A stretch of DNA of 31,025 bases from an uncultured Porphyromonadaceae bacterium (lineage in GTDB: Bacteria; Bacteroidota; Bacteroidia; Bacteroidales; UBA11471): positions 1 through 31,025 of the forward strand of contig URHG01000030.1 of NCBI GenBank assembly GCA_900547555.1, given 5' to 3'. Below, piece after piece: positions 17,104 to 24,027 of this stretch. The notes below the pieces were generated by a model. The model ran no database searches, was not told the origin of the DNA, and saw only the letters and a program-made list of their open reading frames with translations. Every line of letters starts with the position of its first letter. Position 1 is the stretch's first letter. The translations under genes and the position numbers were made by a program.

Positions 17104-18390
17104 ATGGAAAAAACAGAAAGAGATTTCATTATACGGTTGATAAAGCGGGAGGTCGTTCCCGCCATCGGTTGCACCGAGCCGATCGCTGTTGCCCTGTGCG
17201 TATCGAAAGCCGCCCGTTTGTTGGGAAAAGAACCCGAAAAGATAAAAGTATTGTTGAGCGCGAATATCTTGAAAAACGCTATGGGCGTAGGTATCCCGGG
17301 GACGGGAATGATCGGATTGCCCATTGCCGTCGCTTTGGGCGCTTTGGCGGGAAATCCCGATTATCAGCTCGAAGTACTGAAAGATATAACCACCGAAGAT
17401 GTAGAGCGTGGAAAACAAGTGATAGCCGAAAACCGTATCGATATACAGTTGAAAGAAAATATTGCCGAGAAACTTTATATCGAGGTGATTATGTCTGCCG
17501 GTTCCGATGAGGCGACAGCCATTATTTCGGGTGGGCATACTTGTTTTGTTTATGAGGCACGAAACGGAAACGTACTGCTCGATGAGCGTATTTCTGCAGT
17601 CGCCGAGGAATCGGAAGAAGACGGTGCTTTGTCATTGCGTAAGGTCTATGATTTTGCTCTTACCGCCCCTCTTGAAGAAATTGATTTCATACTCGAATCG
17701 GCACGATTGAACAAGGCGGCTGCCGAAGCCTCTTTCAAAGGCGATTACGGGCACTCGTTGGGTAAGTCTTTGCGCAATGACAACGAACGGCGTGTTATGG
17801 GAAACAGCATTTTTACCCGTATTCTTTCTTACACATCGGGGGCGTGCGATGCACGTATGGCCGGAGCCATGATTCCTGTCATGAGCAATTCGGGCAGCGG
17901 TAATCAGGGTATTGCGGCAACGTTGCCTGTCGTGGTATATGCCGAAGAAAATCAGAAAAGCCGGGAAGAAATGATTCGTGCATTGGTGTTGAGTCATCTT
18001 ACCGTGATTTATATCAAGCAAAGTCTTGGACGGCTCTCGGCATTGTGCGGTTGTGTTGTTGCAGCCACAGGTTCGAGTTGTGGAATTACTTATCTCATGG
18101 GCGGCGGTTATGAAGAGATGACCTATGCCGTGAAAAATATGGTTGCCAATCTTACCGGAATGATTTGCGACGGGGCGAAGCCGAGTTGTGCCATGAAACT
18201 TACCAGCGGTGTTTCTACGGCTGTATTTTCGGCGATGTTGGCGATGGAGCACAAATGTGTTACGGCGGTCGAGGGAATTATCGAAAACGATGTCGATCGC
18301 ACCATACACAATCTGACACGTATCGGTGCACAGGGAATGAATGAGACCGACCGCCTCGTGCTCGATATTATGACGCATAAATGTCCATAG
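17104..18390 (+). CDS. UPF0597 family protein (L-cysteine desulfidase/serine dehydratase-like)
   Basis: A 428-residue cytoplasmic protein of the family that includes E. coli YhaM/CyuA (L-cysteine desulfidase) and resembles the alpha domain of iron-sulfur L-serine dehydratases. The sequence starts MEKTERDFIIRLIKREVVPAIGCTEPIAVAL, the CTEP motif being a family hallmark (Cys23). Further conserved cysteines occur in LCGCVVAATGSSCG (about residues 314-327) and KPSCAMKL (about 361), the expected ligands of an oxygen-labile [4Fe-4S] cluster. Likely reaction: cysteine to pyruvate, ammonia and sulfide, although serine or another amino acid is possible. The frame is open upstream to 17026, but those 26 residues are hydrophobic and lie across the promoter, so they are excluded. 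Monocistronic: own -7 box and a strong terminator just downstream. Confidence 0.88.
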   Translation: MEKTERDFIIRLIKREVVPAIGCTEPIAVALCVSKAARLLGKEPEKIKVLLSANILKNAMGVGIPGTGMIGLPIAVALGALAGNPDYQLEVLKDITTEDVERGKQVIAENRIDIQLKENIAEKLYIEVIMSAGSDEATAIISGGHTCFVYEARNGNVLLDERISAVAEESEEDGALSLRKVYDFALTAPLEEIDFILESARLNKAAAEASFKGDYGHSLGKSLRNDNERRVMGNSIFTRILSYTSGACDARMAGAMIPVMSNSGSGNQGIAATLPVVVYAEENQKSREEMIRALVLSHLTVIYIKQSLGRLSALCGCVVAATGSSCGITYLMGGGYEEMTYAVKNMVANLTGMICDGAKPSCAMKLTSGVSTAVFSAMLAMEHKCVTAVEGIIENDVDRTIHNLTRIGAQGMNETDRLVLDIMTHKCP

Positions 18391-18416
18391 CCCCAGGAGC
18401 CGGTTATAAGTTAATC

Positions 18417-18456
18417 AAACGGGAGTGGTCTTTTTCTGCGCTCCCGTTTTGTTTTG
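18417..18456 (+). terminator. Rho-independent terminator after the UPF0597 gene
   Basis: A perfect 9-bp stem, AAACGGGAG (18417-18425) with CTCCCGTTT (18441-18449), closes a 15-base loop and runs into TTGTTTTG. It begins 27 bp after the stop codon at 18390. Confidence 0.88.
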
Positions 18457-18808
18457 TCATTTTCTCCCTAGAATATATTTCCGAGCCATGACTAGAGAGA
18501 ATTTCCCGAAAACACATGTCATACTGAGGTGTAAGCACCGAAGAATCTTATGCAAATATTGCTGTCCTTGTAGTACAATATCATTCTGAGTGGGGGTAAA
18601 TCCCGAAGAATCTCTGGCGAAGTGTTACAGTCTTTGTAGTACGCTGTCATTCTGAAAGGTTTTTCTTGAAGAATCTCTTGTAAATGAGCATTTGGTAAGA
18701 GATCTCGAACGAAAGTGAGAGATGACATTGCCATGTGTAGTGCAGCGTGTTAGAGATGATCCCTCGCATAAGCTCGGAATGACAACTGGATAGCACACTC
18801 AAAAACAC

Positions 18809-18910
18809 TGTCATTCTGAACGTAGCGTAGACGGAGTGAAGAATTCCTTACCAAGAGAGCGTATAGTATGAGATTCCTCGTCGGCCTACCGGCCTCACTC
18901 GGAATGACAA
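18809..18910. repeat. Inverted pair of array repeats, ~100-bp hairpin
   Basis: A direct copy (18809-18850) faces an inverted copy (18870-18910). TGTCATTCTGA at the left end pairs with TCGGAATGACA at the right end over 11 bp with one G-T wobble. The right copy holds its own small hairpin, GGCC-TACC-GGCC (18883-18894). Confidence 0.75.
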
Positions 18911-19023
18911 ATGGCTACCGCCTTTGTGGAACGATGTCATTCTGACGACCGTAAGAGAGGAGAAATCTCTTGCCAAGTGTACATTTTTAAGAGATCTCTC
19001 ACCTATGTTCGAGATGGCAGAGA

Positions 19024-19123
19024 TGTCATTCTGAACGGAACATAGCGAAGTGAAGAATCTCATTTTAAATACGCAGAACAATGGGATTCCTCGTTGGGCT
19101 ATCGCCCTCGCTCGGAATGACAA
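19024..19123. repeat. Second inverted pair of array repeats, ~100-bp hairpin
   Basis: A direct copy beginning TGTCATTCTGA at 19024 faces an inverted copy ending TCGGAATGACA near 19122. The layout and length match the pair at 18809-18910. The right copy carries GGGC-TATC-GCCC (19096-19107), in which the stem bases differ from those of the other pair but pairing is kept. Confidence 0.75.
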
Positions 19124-19242
19124 GGAAGTGGTGTGGCGGCGATTCCTCACACTTGACCATAGACCTCGGTTCGGAATGATGATATATTTATTTGGAATGC
19201 CCGGCATTTCCCTCATTGGGGGGATACCTCGGGAAAGAGGCG

Positions 19243-21576
19243 TCAGAATGGGTAACCTACTGCAAAGTGGAATGATGCATCGCGGCTGAAAGTATGGTGG
19301 GCGATGACCCACGGGCGGTTTCCTATGCGGGACGGGTCGTACATTTTAAGTCCCATATCGACACGTATCAGGAAGTAATTGAAGTCGAATCGTACTCCCA
19401 GGCCGTAAGCTAAGGCAATTTCTTTATAGAAAGAATTGAATTTGAATTTTCCGCCGGGTTGGGAGGGATAGTCTTTGATCGTCCAGATGTTTCCTGCGTC
19501 GAGGAAAAGAGCGAGTTCCAGTTTCCAGATGAGTTTACTGCGGTATTCGGCATTCATGTCGAGGCGTATGTCGCCGCACTGATTCATAAAGTCGGCCAGA
19601 GGATTGTTTCCCGAGTAGGTACCCGGTCCCAATGTTCTTACCGACCAGCCGCGTACACTGTTGGCGCCTCCCGAATAGTATCGTTTTTCAAACGGAACCA
19701 TGTCGGAGTTTCCATAAGGGTATATAATACCGCCTCCGATGTGGAATGCCAGTGCGTTTTTCTCATTCAGGTTCAGTGTATAAGCATAGTCGAGATCGGC
19801 TTTGGCATATTGCGAGTAGCTGATACCGAGTATTTCGTATTCGCCCGAGGGGGAACGTTTCATCGAGGAAAAAGATGAAATGGCGTATAGCAGATTTCCT
19901 GCAATTTCCCAAGCCGACCGCAAAGTGTAGATTTTTCGTTGTTTGGCCGAGTTGGCGATATTGTTTTTCAGGTTCGACATGTAAAGCACGTAAGCCGATC
20001 GCATGATGAAGTGATCTTCATAACTGTATCGGAGCAGCGGGTTATCGGCGGCAATACTGTCGAGGTTGTTTTTGAATGCCGTTGTCATCTGGGGCAGATA
20101 CACGTAGTTGATGTCGACGAGGTCGAAATGGTGTCTGAATCGGTTTCCTCGCGTGTACCATTTGTAGTTCCATCCGACACCCGATATGACCCTCACGTAC
20201 TCGGGTCGTTGCTGGTAGTCGATATTGATGGTGAAATCGGTGGTGGCCCTCATGCGTCGCAGGAATGAGGTACTGACAAAAGGGAAAAGAAACTTGGGAA
20301 AAGAAACGCCCAGTTCTCCGCTCAATTCGAGATAGTTGTTGGAAAGAAGTCCGCCCAGATCGCCGGTAATGTTTTCGTATGCGGCCCTGAATCTGGCGCT
20401 GAATGTCTGCGAGCCGTGAAAGATGTTTCGGTGTTGGTAGGTGAGTCCGAGGGAAAAGCCGAAATTCCCGGCCGAGTTTGTTCCTTCGAGTTCTGTCGTT
20501 ACCGACTGGGTTTTTCCCTCAGTGAGCAGGATATGGCAATCGAGTTGCGGTGTATCGCTGCCGGCTACGGGAGTAAATTGTATATTGACGTATTTCAGGA
20601 CTTTCAATCGTGAAAATGCCGCATAGGTATTGTCGACCATGCGGGTGGAATAACCCATGCCCGGTATGATATAGCAGTTCTCGGCCAGCGTGGCGGGGTG
20701 CAGGTACTCTTTTTCTCCGTAAAGAATATAAAATCCTTTATATAGAATCGTGTCTTTTATCGAATAGCGTTCTTCCGGGCTGCTGGCCATCGGGTTGTAA
20801 TCGGTGATGAAATAGACATCGCGTACGGTATAGGTATCATGTCTCTTGAATGATACGAGTTCTTTCCGTAAAGAATCTGCGACAGGAATATCCGAGAGAT
20901 TGAGTTCGAGGTCGACGCCTTTATTTCCGATCGTCGTATCGGCTGTGTAAGTGATATATTCCTTGTTGAATGCGTAATAACCGGCATTCCGCAGTTGTGT
21001 CGTAATGCGTTGCCGTTCTTGTTCGAGAATATTTCGGTCGAATAATTTCCCCGGACGAACGAGAGAATTGGTCGAATCGGAGATAACGATTTTCCTGATG
21101 GAGTCGTTGAAGATACGATATGTCATTCGGTCGATATGATAAGGAGTTCCCGATTTGACATCGTATTTTACCTTGATACGCTTTTTGTGTTTGATTGTGT
21201 CTACGGTTACTATTGCATCGGTGTAACCCTTGTTGTAGAGGGCTTTTTCGATTTGGCTGCGAGATTTTTCCGTCAGTTGGCTGTCATAAATGACAGGAGG
21301 CGTACCGATGCGTCGCAACCAGCGGTTCCAACCGTTGTCCTTGTCGTTGGACAGGTTGTAGAAGAAAAGGGGAAGACCTATGAGTCCGAAAGTTTTGTGA
21401 TTGGGCTCTTGACGTATATACGATTTTAATTCACTGTTTTTCAGATTCCGGTTATCCGTCGAGAGCGATATGCGGTCGAGCAGATATTCGCCCTCACCCA
21501 CATGCTTGGTTGCCCGGCATGAATATAGCAGTGGGATAATGACCGGTATGAGCAGCAACAGGCGAAGTTTCATCAT
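19243..21576 (-). CDS. tamL: TamL, lipidated BamA/TamA-family outer membrane protein
   Basis: A 777-residue outer-membrane protein of the Omp85 superfamily. From ATG 21576 the N-terminus is MMKLRLLLLIPVIIPLLYSC, a lipoprotein signal with lipobox Cys20; this lipidated TamA variant is known as TamL in Bacteroidetes, where it works with TamB in outer-membrane biogenesis. POTRA-like repeats fill about residues 25-370 (for example QIEKALYNKGYTDAIVTVDT). The 16-strand barrel follows, with GLTYQHRNIFHGSQTF in the first strands, GGANSVRGWSVRTLGPG as the conserved VRGY/F-type motif in the last third, and a terminal strand FHFAVGYPF ending in Phe, as BAM substrates do. The frame is open to 21666, but a full promoter at 21626-21657 sits inside that extension, so it is rejected. 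The 3' end abuts the palindromic repeat array. Confidence 0.9.
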   Translation of the reverse strand: MMKLRLLLLIPVIIPLLYSCRATKHVGEGEYLLDRISLSTDNRNLKNSELKSYIRQEPNHKTFGLIGLPLFFYNLSNDKDNGWNRWLRRIGTPPVIYDSQLTEKSRSQIEKALYNKGYTDAIVTVDTIKHKKRIKVKYDVKSGTPYHIDRMTYRIFNDSIRKIVISDSTNSLVRPGKLFDRNILEQERQRITTQLRNAGYYAFNKEYITYTADTTIGNKGVDLELNLSDIPVADSLRKELVSFKRHDTYTVRDVYFITDYNPMASSPEERYSIKDTILYKGFYILYGEKEYLHPATLAENCYIIPGMGYSTRMVDNTYAAFSRLKVLKYVNIQFTPVAGSDTPQLDCHILLTEGKTQSVTTELEGTNSAGNFGFSLGLTYQHRNIFHGSQTFSARFRAAYENITGDLGGLLSNNYLELSGELGVSFPKFLFPFVSTSFLRRMRATTDFTINIDYQQRPEYVRVISGVGWNYKWYTRGNRFRHHFDLVDINYVYLPQMTTAFKNNLDSIAADNPLLRYSYEDHFIMRSAYVLYMSNLKNNIANSAKQRKIYTLRSAWEIAGNLLYAISSFSSMKRSPSGEYEILGISYSQYAKADLDYAYTLNLNEKNALAFHIGGGIIYPYGNSDMVPFEKRYYSGGANSVRGWSVRTLGPGTYSGNNPLADFMNQCGDIRLDMNAEYRSKLIWKLELALFLDAGNIWTIKDYPSQPGGKFKFNSFYKEIALAYGLGVRFDFNYFLIRVDMGLKMYDPSRIGNRPWVIAHHTFSRDASFHFAVGYPF

Positions 21577-21625
21577 AAAAACAGGTTCCGGGCTTGAAAA
21601 ATGAGATAACCGATATTTTTGCATA

Positions 21626-21657
21626 CAAACGTACATAATTCTCGTTTCATACACAAA
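21626..21657 (-). promoter_or_regulatory. Promoter of tamL
   Basis: On the minus strand TTTG (21657-21654), a 20-base spacer and TACGTTTG (21633-21626) match both consensus elements. The transcript should start near 21619, giving a leader of about 43 bases before ATG 21576. From 21658 to 21911 the sequence is AT-rich with no gene, RNA or repeat that I can recognise. Confidence 0.72.
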
Positions 21658-21911
21658 TTCTGGCATTTTAAAAACCGTTGTTTCTTATATATAATATATC
21701 TGTGAAAATGCATCGTTTTGTATCATTCGGACTGTTTCATGAAGTTTTTTTCTTATCGAGAAGAAGTCCTTTATGTGAGAATAGATTTTTTCTGAATGCT
21801 TATGTAAAGAAAAGTGTTGGGAAATAATCTTTATTTTCCGATAAATTGATAGAAAAAATGTTGAAAGTCGGATATTTTTCTATTTGTATTGATATTTTTA
21901 TCGCTTTTTCT

Positions 21912-21942
21912 TTTGGAATATTCATATAAAGATATACCTTTG
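21912..21942 (+). promoter_or_regulatory. Promoter of the ilv operon
   Basis: TTTG (21912-21915), a 19-base spacer and TACCTTTG (21935-21942) match the Bacteroides consensus. Transcription should start near 21948, about 33 bases before the leader-peptide ATG and 210 bases before ilvD. Confidence 0.75.
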
Positions 21943-21980
21943 CACCGTCATTACCGATAAGCCATAAAAAGCTTGATTAT

Positions 21981-22046
21981 ATGATTAGCACTGTTCTGCA
22001 TATTTTCGATCTACTATCAGTGATTATCGTCGTCGTGGGCGCATGA
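21981..22046 (+). CDS. ilvL: Branched-chain amino acid leader peptide (attenuator peptide)
   Basis: A 21-codon frame from ATG 21981 to TGA 22044-22046 lies between the ilv promoter and ilvD. Twelve of its 21 residues are regulatory amino acids: 5 Val, 4 Ile and 3 Leu, with residues 11-19 reading LLSVIIVVV. This composition is that of ilvGMEDA-type leader peptides, whose translation senses charged tRNA-Ile, tRNA-Val and tRNA-Leu. The Val-Val-Val run (22029-22037) ends 13 bases before the start of the antiterminator strand at 22051, the right distance for a stalled ribosome to leave that strand free, while a ribosome at the stop codon would cover it. No in-frame ATG precedes it within the transcript. 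The peptide itself probably has no other function. Confidence 0.85.
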   Translation: MISTVLHIFDLLSVIIVVVGA

Positions 22047-22145
22047 TAAAGAAGAAGGGTTATGCAGATGTTTATGTAAAAACATAAGGATATAACGACA
22101 AGGAAAACCTTTCTTCTCAATGCTTTGAAGAAAGGTTTTCTTTTT
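22041..22145 (+). promoter_or_regulatory. Transcription attenuator of the ilv operon (alternative hairpins)
   Basis: Three mutually exclusive structures are visible. Early hairpin: GCATGAT (22041-22047) pairs with GTTATGC (22059-22065) using two G-U pairs. Antiterminator: GAAGAAGGGTT (22051-22061) pairs with AACCTTTCTTC (22106-22116) over 11 bp with one G-U pair. Terminator: GAAAACCTTTCTTC (22103-22116) pairs perfectly with GAAGAAAGGTTTTC (22127-22140) and is followed by TTTTT. The antiterminator and terminator compete for 22106-22116. The logic is that of classical amino acid attenuation: stalling in the leader peptide frees 22051-22061, the antiterminator forms and RNA polymerase reads on. 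Confidence 0.85.
22103..22145 (+). terminator. Attenuator terminator hairpin before ilvD
   Basis: A perfect 14-bp stem with a 10-base loop (22117-22126) and a run of five T ends only 12 bp before the ilvD start codon. Its place between promoter and first gene shows that it controls, rather than ends, the operon. Confidence 0.9.
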
Positions 22146-22157
22146 AATGGAGAATAT

Positions 22158-23990
22158 ATGAAACACGAGTTGCGTAGTGCGACCTGTACACAAGGCCGAC
22201 GAATGGCCGGCGCACGTGCCTTGTGGCGCGCCAACGGCATGAAAGAAGAACAGATAGGACGTCCGGTAATCGCCGTCGTCAATTCATTTACACAATTTGT
22301 CCCGGGACATGTGCATCTGCATGAGATCGGTCAGATCGTTAAGTCCGAAATCGAAAAACTCGGTTGTTTCGCAGCCGAGTTCGATACCATTGCAATCGAC
22401 GATGGTATCGCTATGGGACATGATGGTATGCTTTATTCGCTGCCTTCCCGGGATCTGATAGCCGACAGTGTCGAGTATATGGTAAATGCCCATAAGGCCG
22501 ACGCAATGGTATGTATCAGCAATTGCGATAAGATAACGCCCGGTATGCTGATGGCGGCGATGCGGTTGAATATTCCCGCCGTGTTTGTTTCGGGAGGGCC
22601 TATGGAATCGCATAAGTACAACGGCGAGAATGCCGACCTTATCACGGCTATGGTAAAGGCGGCGGATACATCGGTGAGCGATGAGGAAATCGAGAAAATA
22701 GAGGCTTGTTCTTGTCCCGGTTGCGGGAGTTGCTCCGGTATGTTTACGGCCAATTCGATGAATTGTCTTACCGAGGCCATCGGGTTATCCTTGCCCGGTA
22801 ACGGTACGATTTTGGCCACGCATGCCAATCGTGTACAACTCTTTCGCGATGCCGCACGGCTTATCGTGAAGAATGCTTTGAAATACTATGAAGAAGGTGA
22901 TGACAGTGTTCTGCCCCGTAGTATTGCCACACGGGCGGCTTTTCTCAATGCCATGACCCTCGACATTGCTATGGGCGGCTCCACCAATACGGTATTGCAT
23001 CTTTTGGCTGTGGCCAATGAGGGTGGCGTCGATTTCAAAATGGCCGACATCGACCGCCTGAGCCGTCATGTACCTTGTCTGTGCAAGTTGTCGCCCAACA
23101 CGCAGAAATATTCCATACAGGAGTGTAACCGTGCCGGAGGTATTCTCAACATTCTCGGCGAACTCGATAAAGCCGATTTGCTCGATACCTCTTGCCGTCG
23201 TGTCAACGGATCGACTCTTGCCGAAGACATCGAAAAATATGATATTGACAAGGTTGTCGTCGACCCCGAAGCCCTCCGCATTTATTCCAGTGCTCCCGGC
23301 GGTGTATTCAGCAATAAAATGGGTTCTCAGAGCAATACCTATCCTACGCTCGACACCGATAGGGTCGGCGGTTGCATACGCGATGTGGGACACGCATACA
23401 GCAAAGACGGCGGATTGGCCGTACTTTTCGGAAACATCGCCCTCGACGGGTGTGTTGTGAAGACCGCCGGTGTTGATGTCGGTATTTGGAAGTTTACAGG
23501 GCCGGCTCGGGTTTTTGAGTCTCAGGAAGCTGCATGTGAAGGTATTCTCGGCGGTAAAGTTGCAAGCGGTGATGTGGTCGTGATTACATATGAAGGTCCC
23601 AAAGGCGGTCCCGGTATGCAGGAAATGCTTTATCCGACGTCATATATCAAATCCCGTCATTTGGGTAAGGAATGCGCACTCATTACCGACGGACGTTTTT
23701 CCGGGGGTACATCGGGACTTTCTATCGGGCATATATCGCCCGAGGCGGCAGCCGGAGGAAATATCGGTTTGGTACGCGACGGAGATATGATAGAAATAGA
23801 TATTCCGGCACGCAGCATTCGGGTCGATGTCTCGGGCGAAGAGTTGGAACGTCGTCGTGCCGAAGAAGAACAACGGGGAAAGAGCGCTTTTACTCCTCAT
23901 GAGCGGGATCGCCATATATCGAAGGCTTTGCGCGCTTATGCGGCAATGGTAAGTTCTGCCGATAAAGGCGCTACCCGTATCATTGATTAA
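22158..23990 (+). CDS. ilvD: Dihydroxy-acid dehydratase
   Basis: Third enzyme of valine and isoleucine synthesis; dehydrates 2,3-dihydroxy-isovalerate and -methylvalerate to the keto acids. The 610-residue product is of the long E. coli type. Motifs: MAGARALWRANGM near the N-terminus, DDGIAMGHDGMLYSLPSR (about 81-98), the cluster loop CISNCDKITPGM (Cys119, Cys123), CSCPGCGSCSGMFTANSMNC (184-203), and DGRFSGGTSGLSIGH near the C-terminus. Similarity to the E. coli enzyme suggests an oxygen-sensitive [4Fe-4S] cluster. The frame is open from 22125, but that codon falls in the terminator hairpin and the added residues MKKGFLFNGEY are unlike the family, so ATG 22158 is used. First structural gene of the attenuated operon; ilvB starts 37 bp downstream. 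Confidence 0.97.
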   Translation: MKHELRSATCTQGRRMAGARALWRANGMKEEQIGRPVIAVVNSFTQFVPGHVHLHEIGQIVKSEIEKLGCFAAEFDTIAIDDGIAMGHDGMLYSLPSRDLIADSVEYMVNAHKADAMVCISNCDKITPGMLMAAMRLNIPAVFVSGGPMESHKYNGENADLITAMVKAADTSVSDEEIEKIEACSCPGCGSCSGMFTANSMNCLTEAIGLSLPGNGTILATHANRVQLFRDAARLIVKNALKYYEEGDDSVLPRSIATRAAFLNAMTLDIAMGGSTNTVLHLLAVANEGGVDFKMADIDRLSRHVPCLCKLSPNTQKYSIQECNRAGGILNILGELDKADLLDTSCRRVNGSTLAEDIEKYDIDKVVVDPEALRIYSSAPGGVFSNKMGSQSNTYPTLDTDRVGGCIRDVGHAYSKDGGLAVLFGNIALDGCVVKTAGVDVGIWKFTGPARVFESQEAACEGILGGKVASGDVVVITYEGPKGGPGMQEMLYPTSYIKSRHLGKECALITDGRFSGGTSGLSIGHISPEAAAGGNIGLVRDGDMIEIDIPARSIRVDVSGEELERRRAEEEQRGKSAFTPHERDRHISKALRAYAAMVSSADKGATRIID

Positions 23991-24027
23991 TGCGGTTGTA
24001 CCGATAGAAAAAACGAAGTAAAAAATA

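Larger units (their letters stand above)
18517..19183. repeat. Array of about twelve diverged palindromic intergenic repeats
   Basis: This gene-free stretch is filled with copies of one element in both orientations. The direct form reads TGTCATTCTGA, a short stem-loop, then GAAGAATCTC. Direct copies start near 18517, 18579, 18646, 18809, 18935 and 19024. Inverted copies, recognised by CTCGGAATGACA or related ends, lie near 18690-18726, 18751-18784, 18870-18910, 18990-19020, 19083-19123 and 19139-19181. The first three direct copies are tandem with a period of 62-67 bp and share the spacer tail TTGTAGTAC (18568-18576, 18634-18642). Several copies keep a 4-bp central stem with a 4-base loop although its bases differ (GGTG/CACC, GGGG/TCCC, AAGG/TCTT, GGCC/GGCC, GGGC/GCCC). 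No coding frame here looks real. From memory, similar motifs occur between genes in other Bacteroidetes; I cannot check that. Confidence 0.85.

Noticed and set aside
18517..19183. CRISPR array
   Set aside because: Copies occur in both orientations with uneven spacing and strong divergence, spacers are partly repeated, and there are no cas genes.
18519..19312. Open frames of 70-154 codons within the repeat array (for example 18848-19312 minus and 19050-19289 plus)
   Set aside because: They are translations of the repeated palindromic units, rich in Arg and Ser, with no start context and no family; the repeats themselves explain the open frames.
21658..21911. A structured RNA or tRNA in the AT-rich gap between tamL and the ilv promoter
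   Set aside because: No cloverleaf, T-loop sequence, conserved aptamer or strong hairpin could be found by eye.
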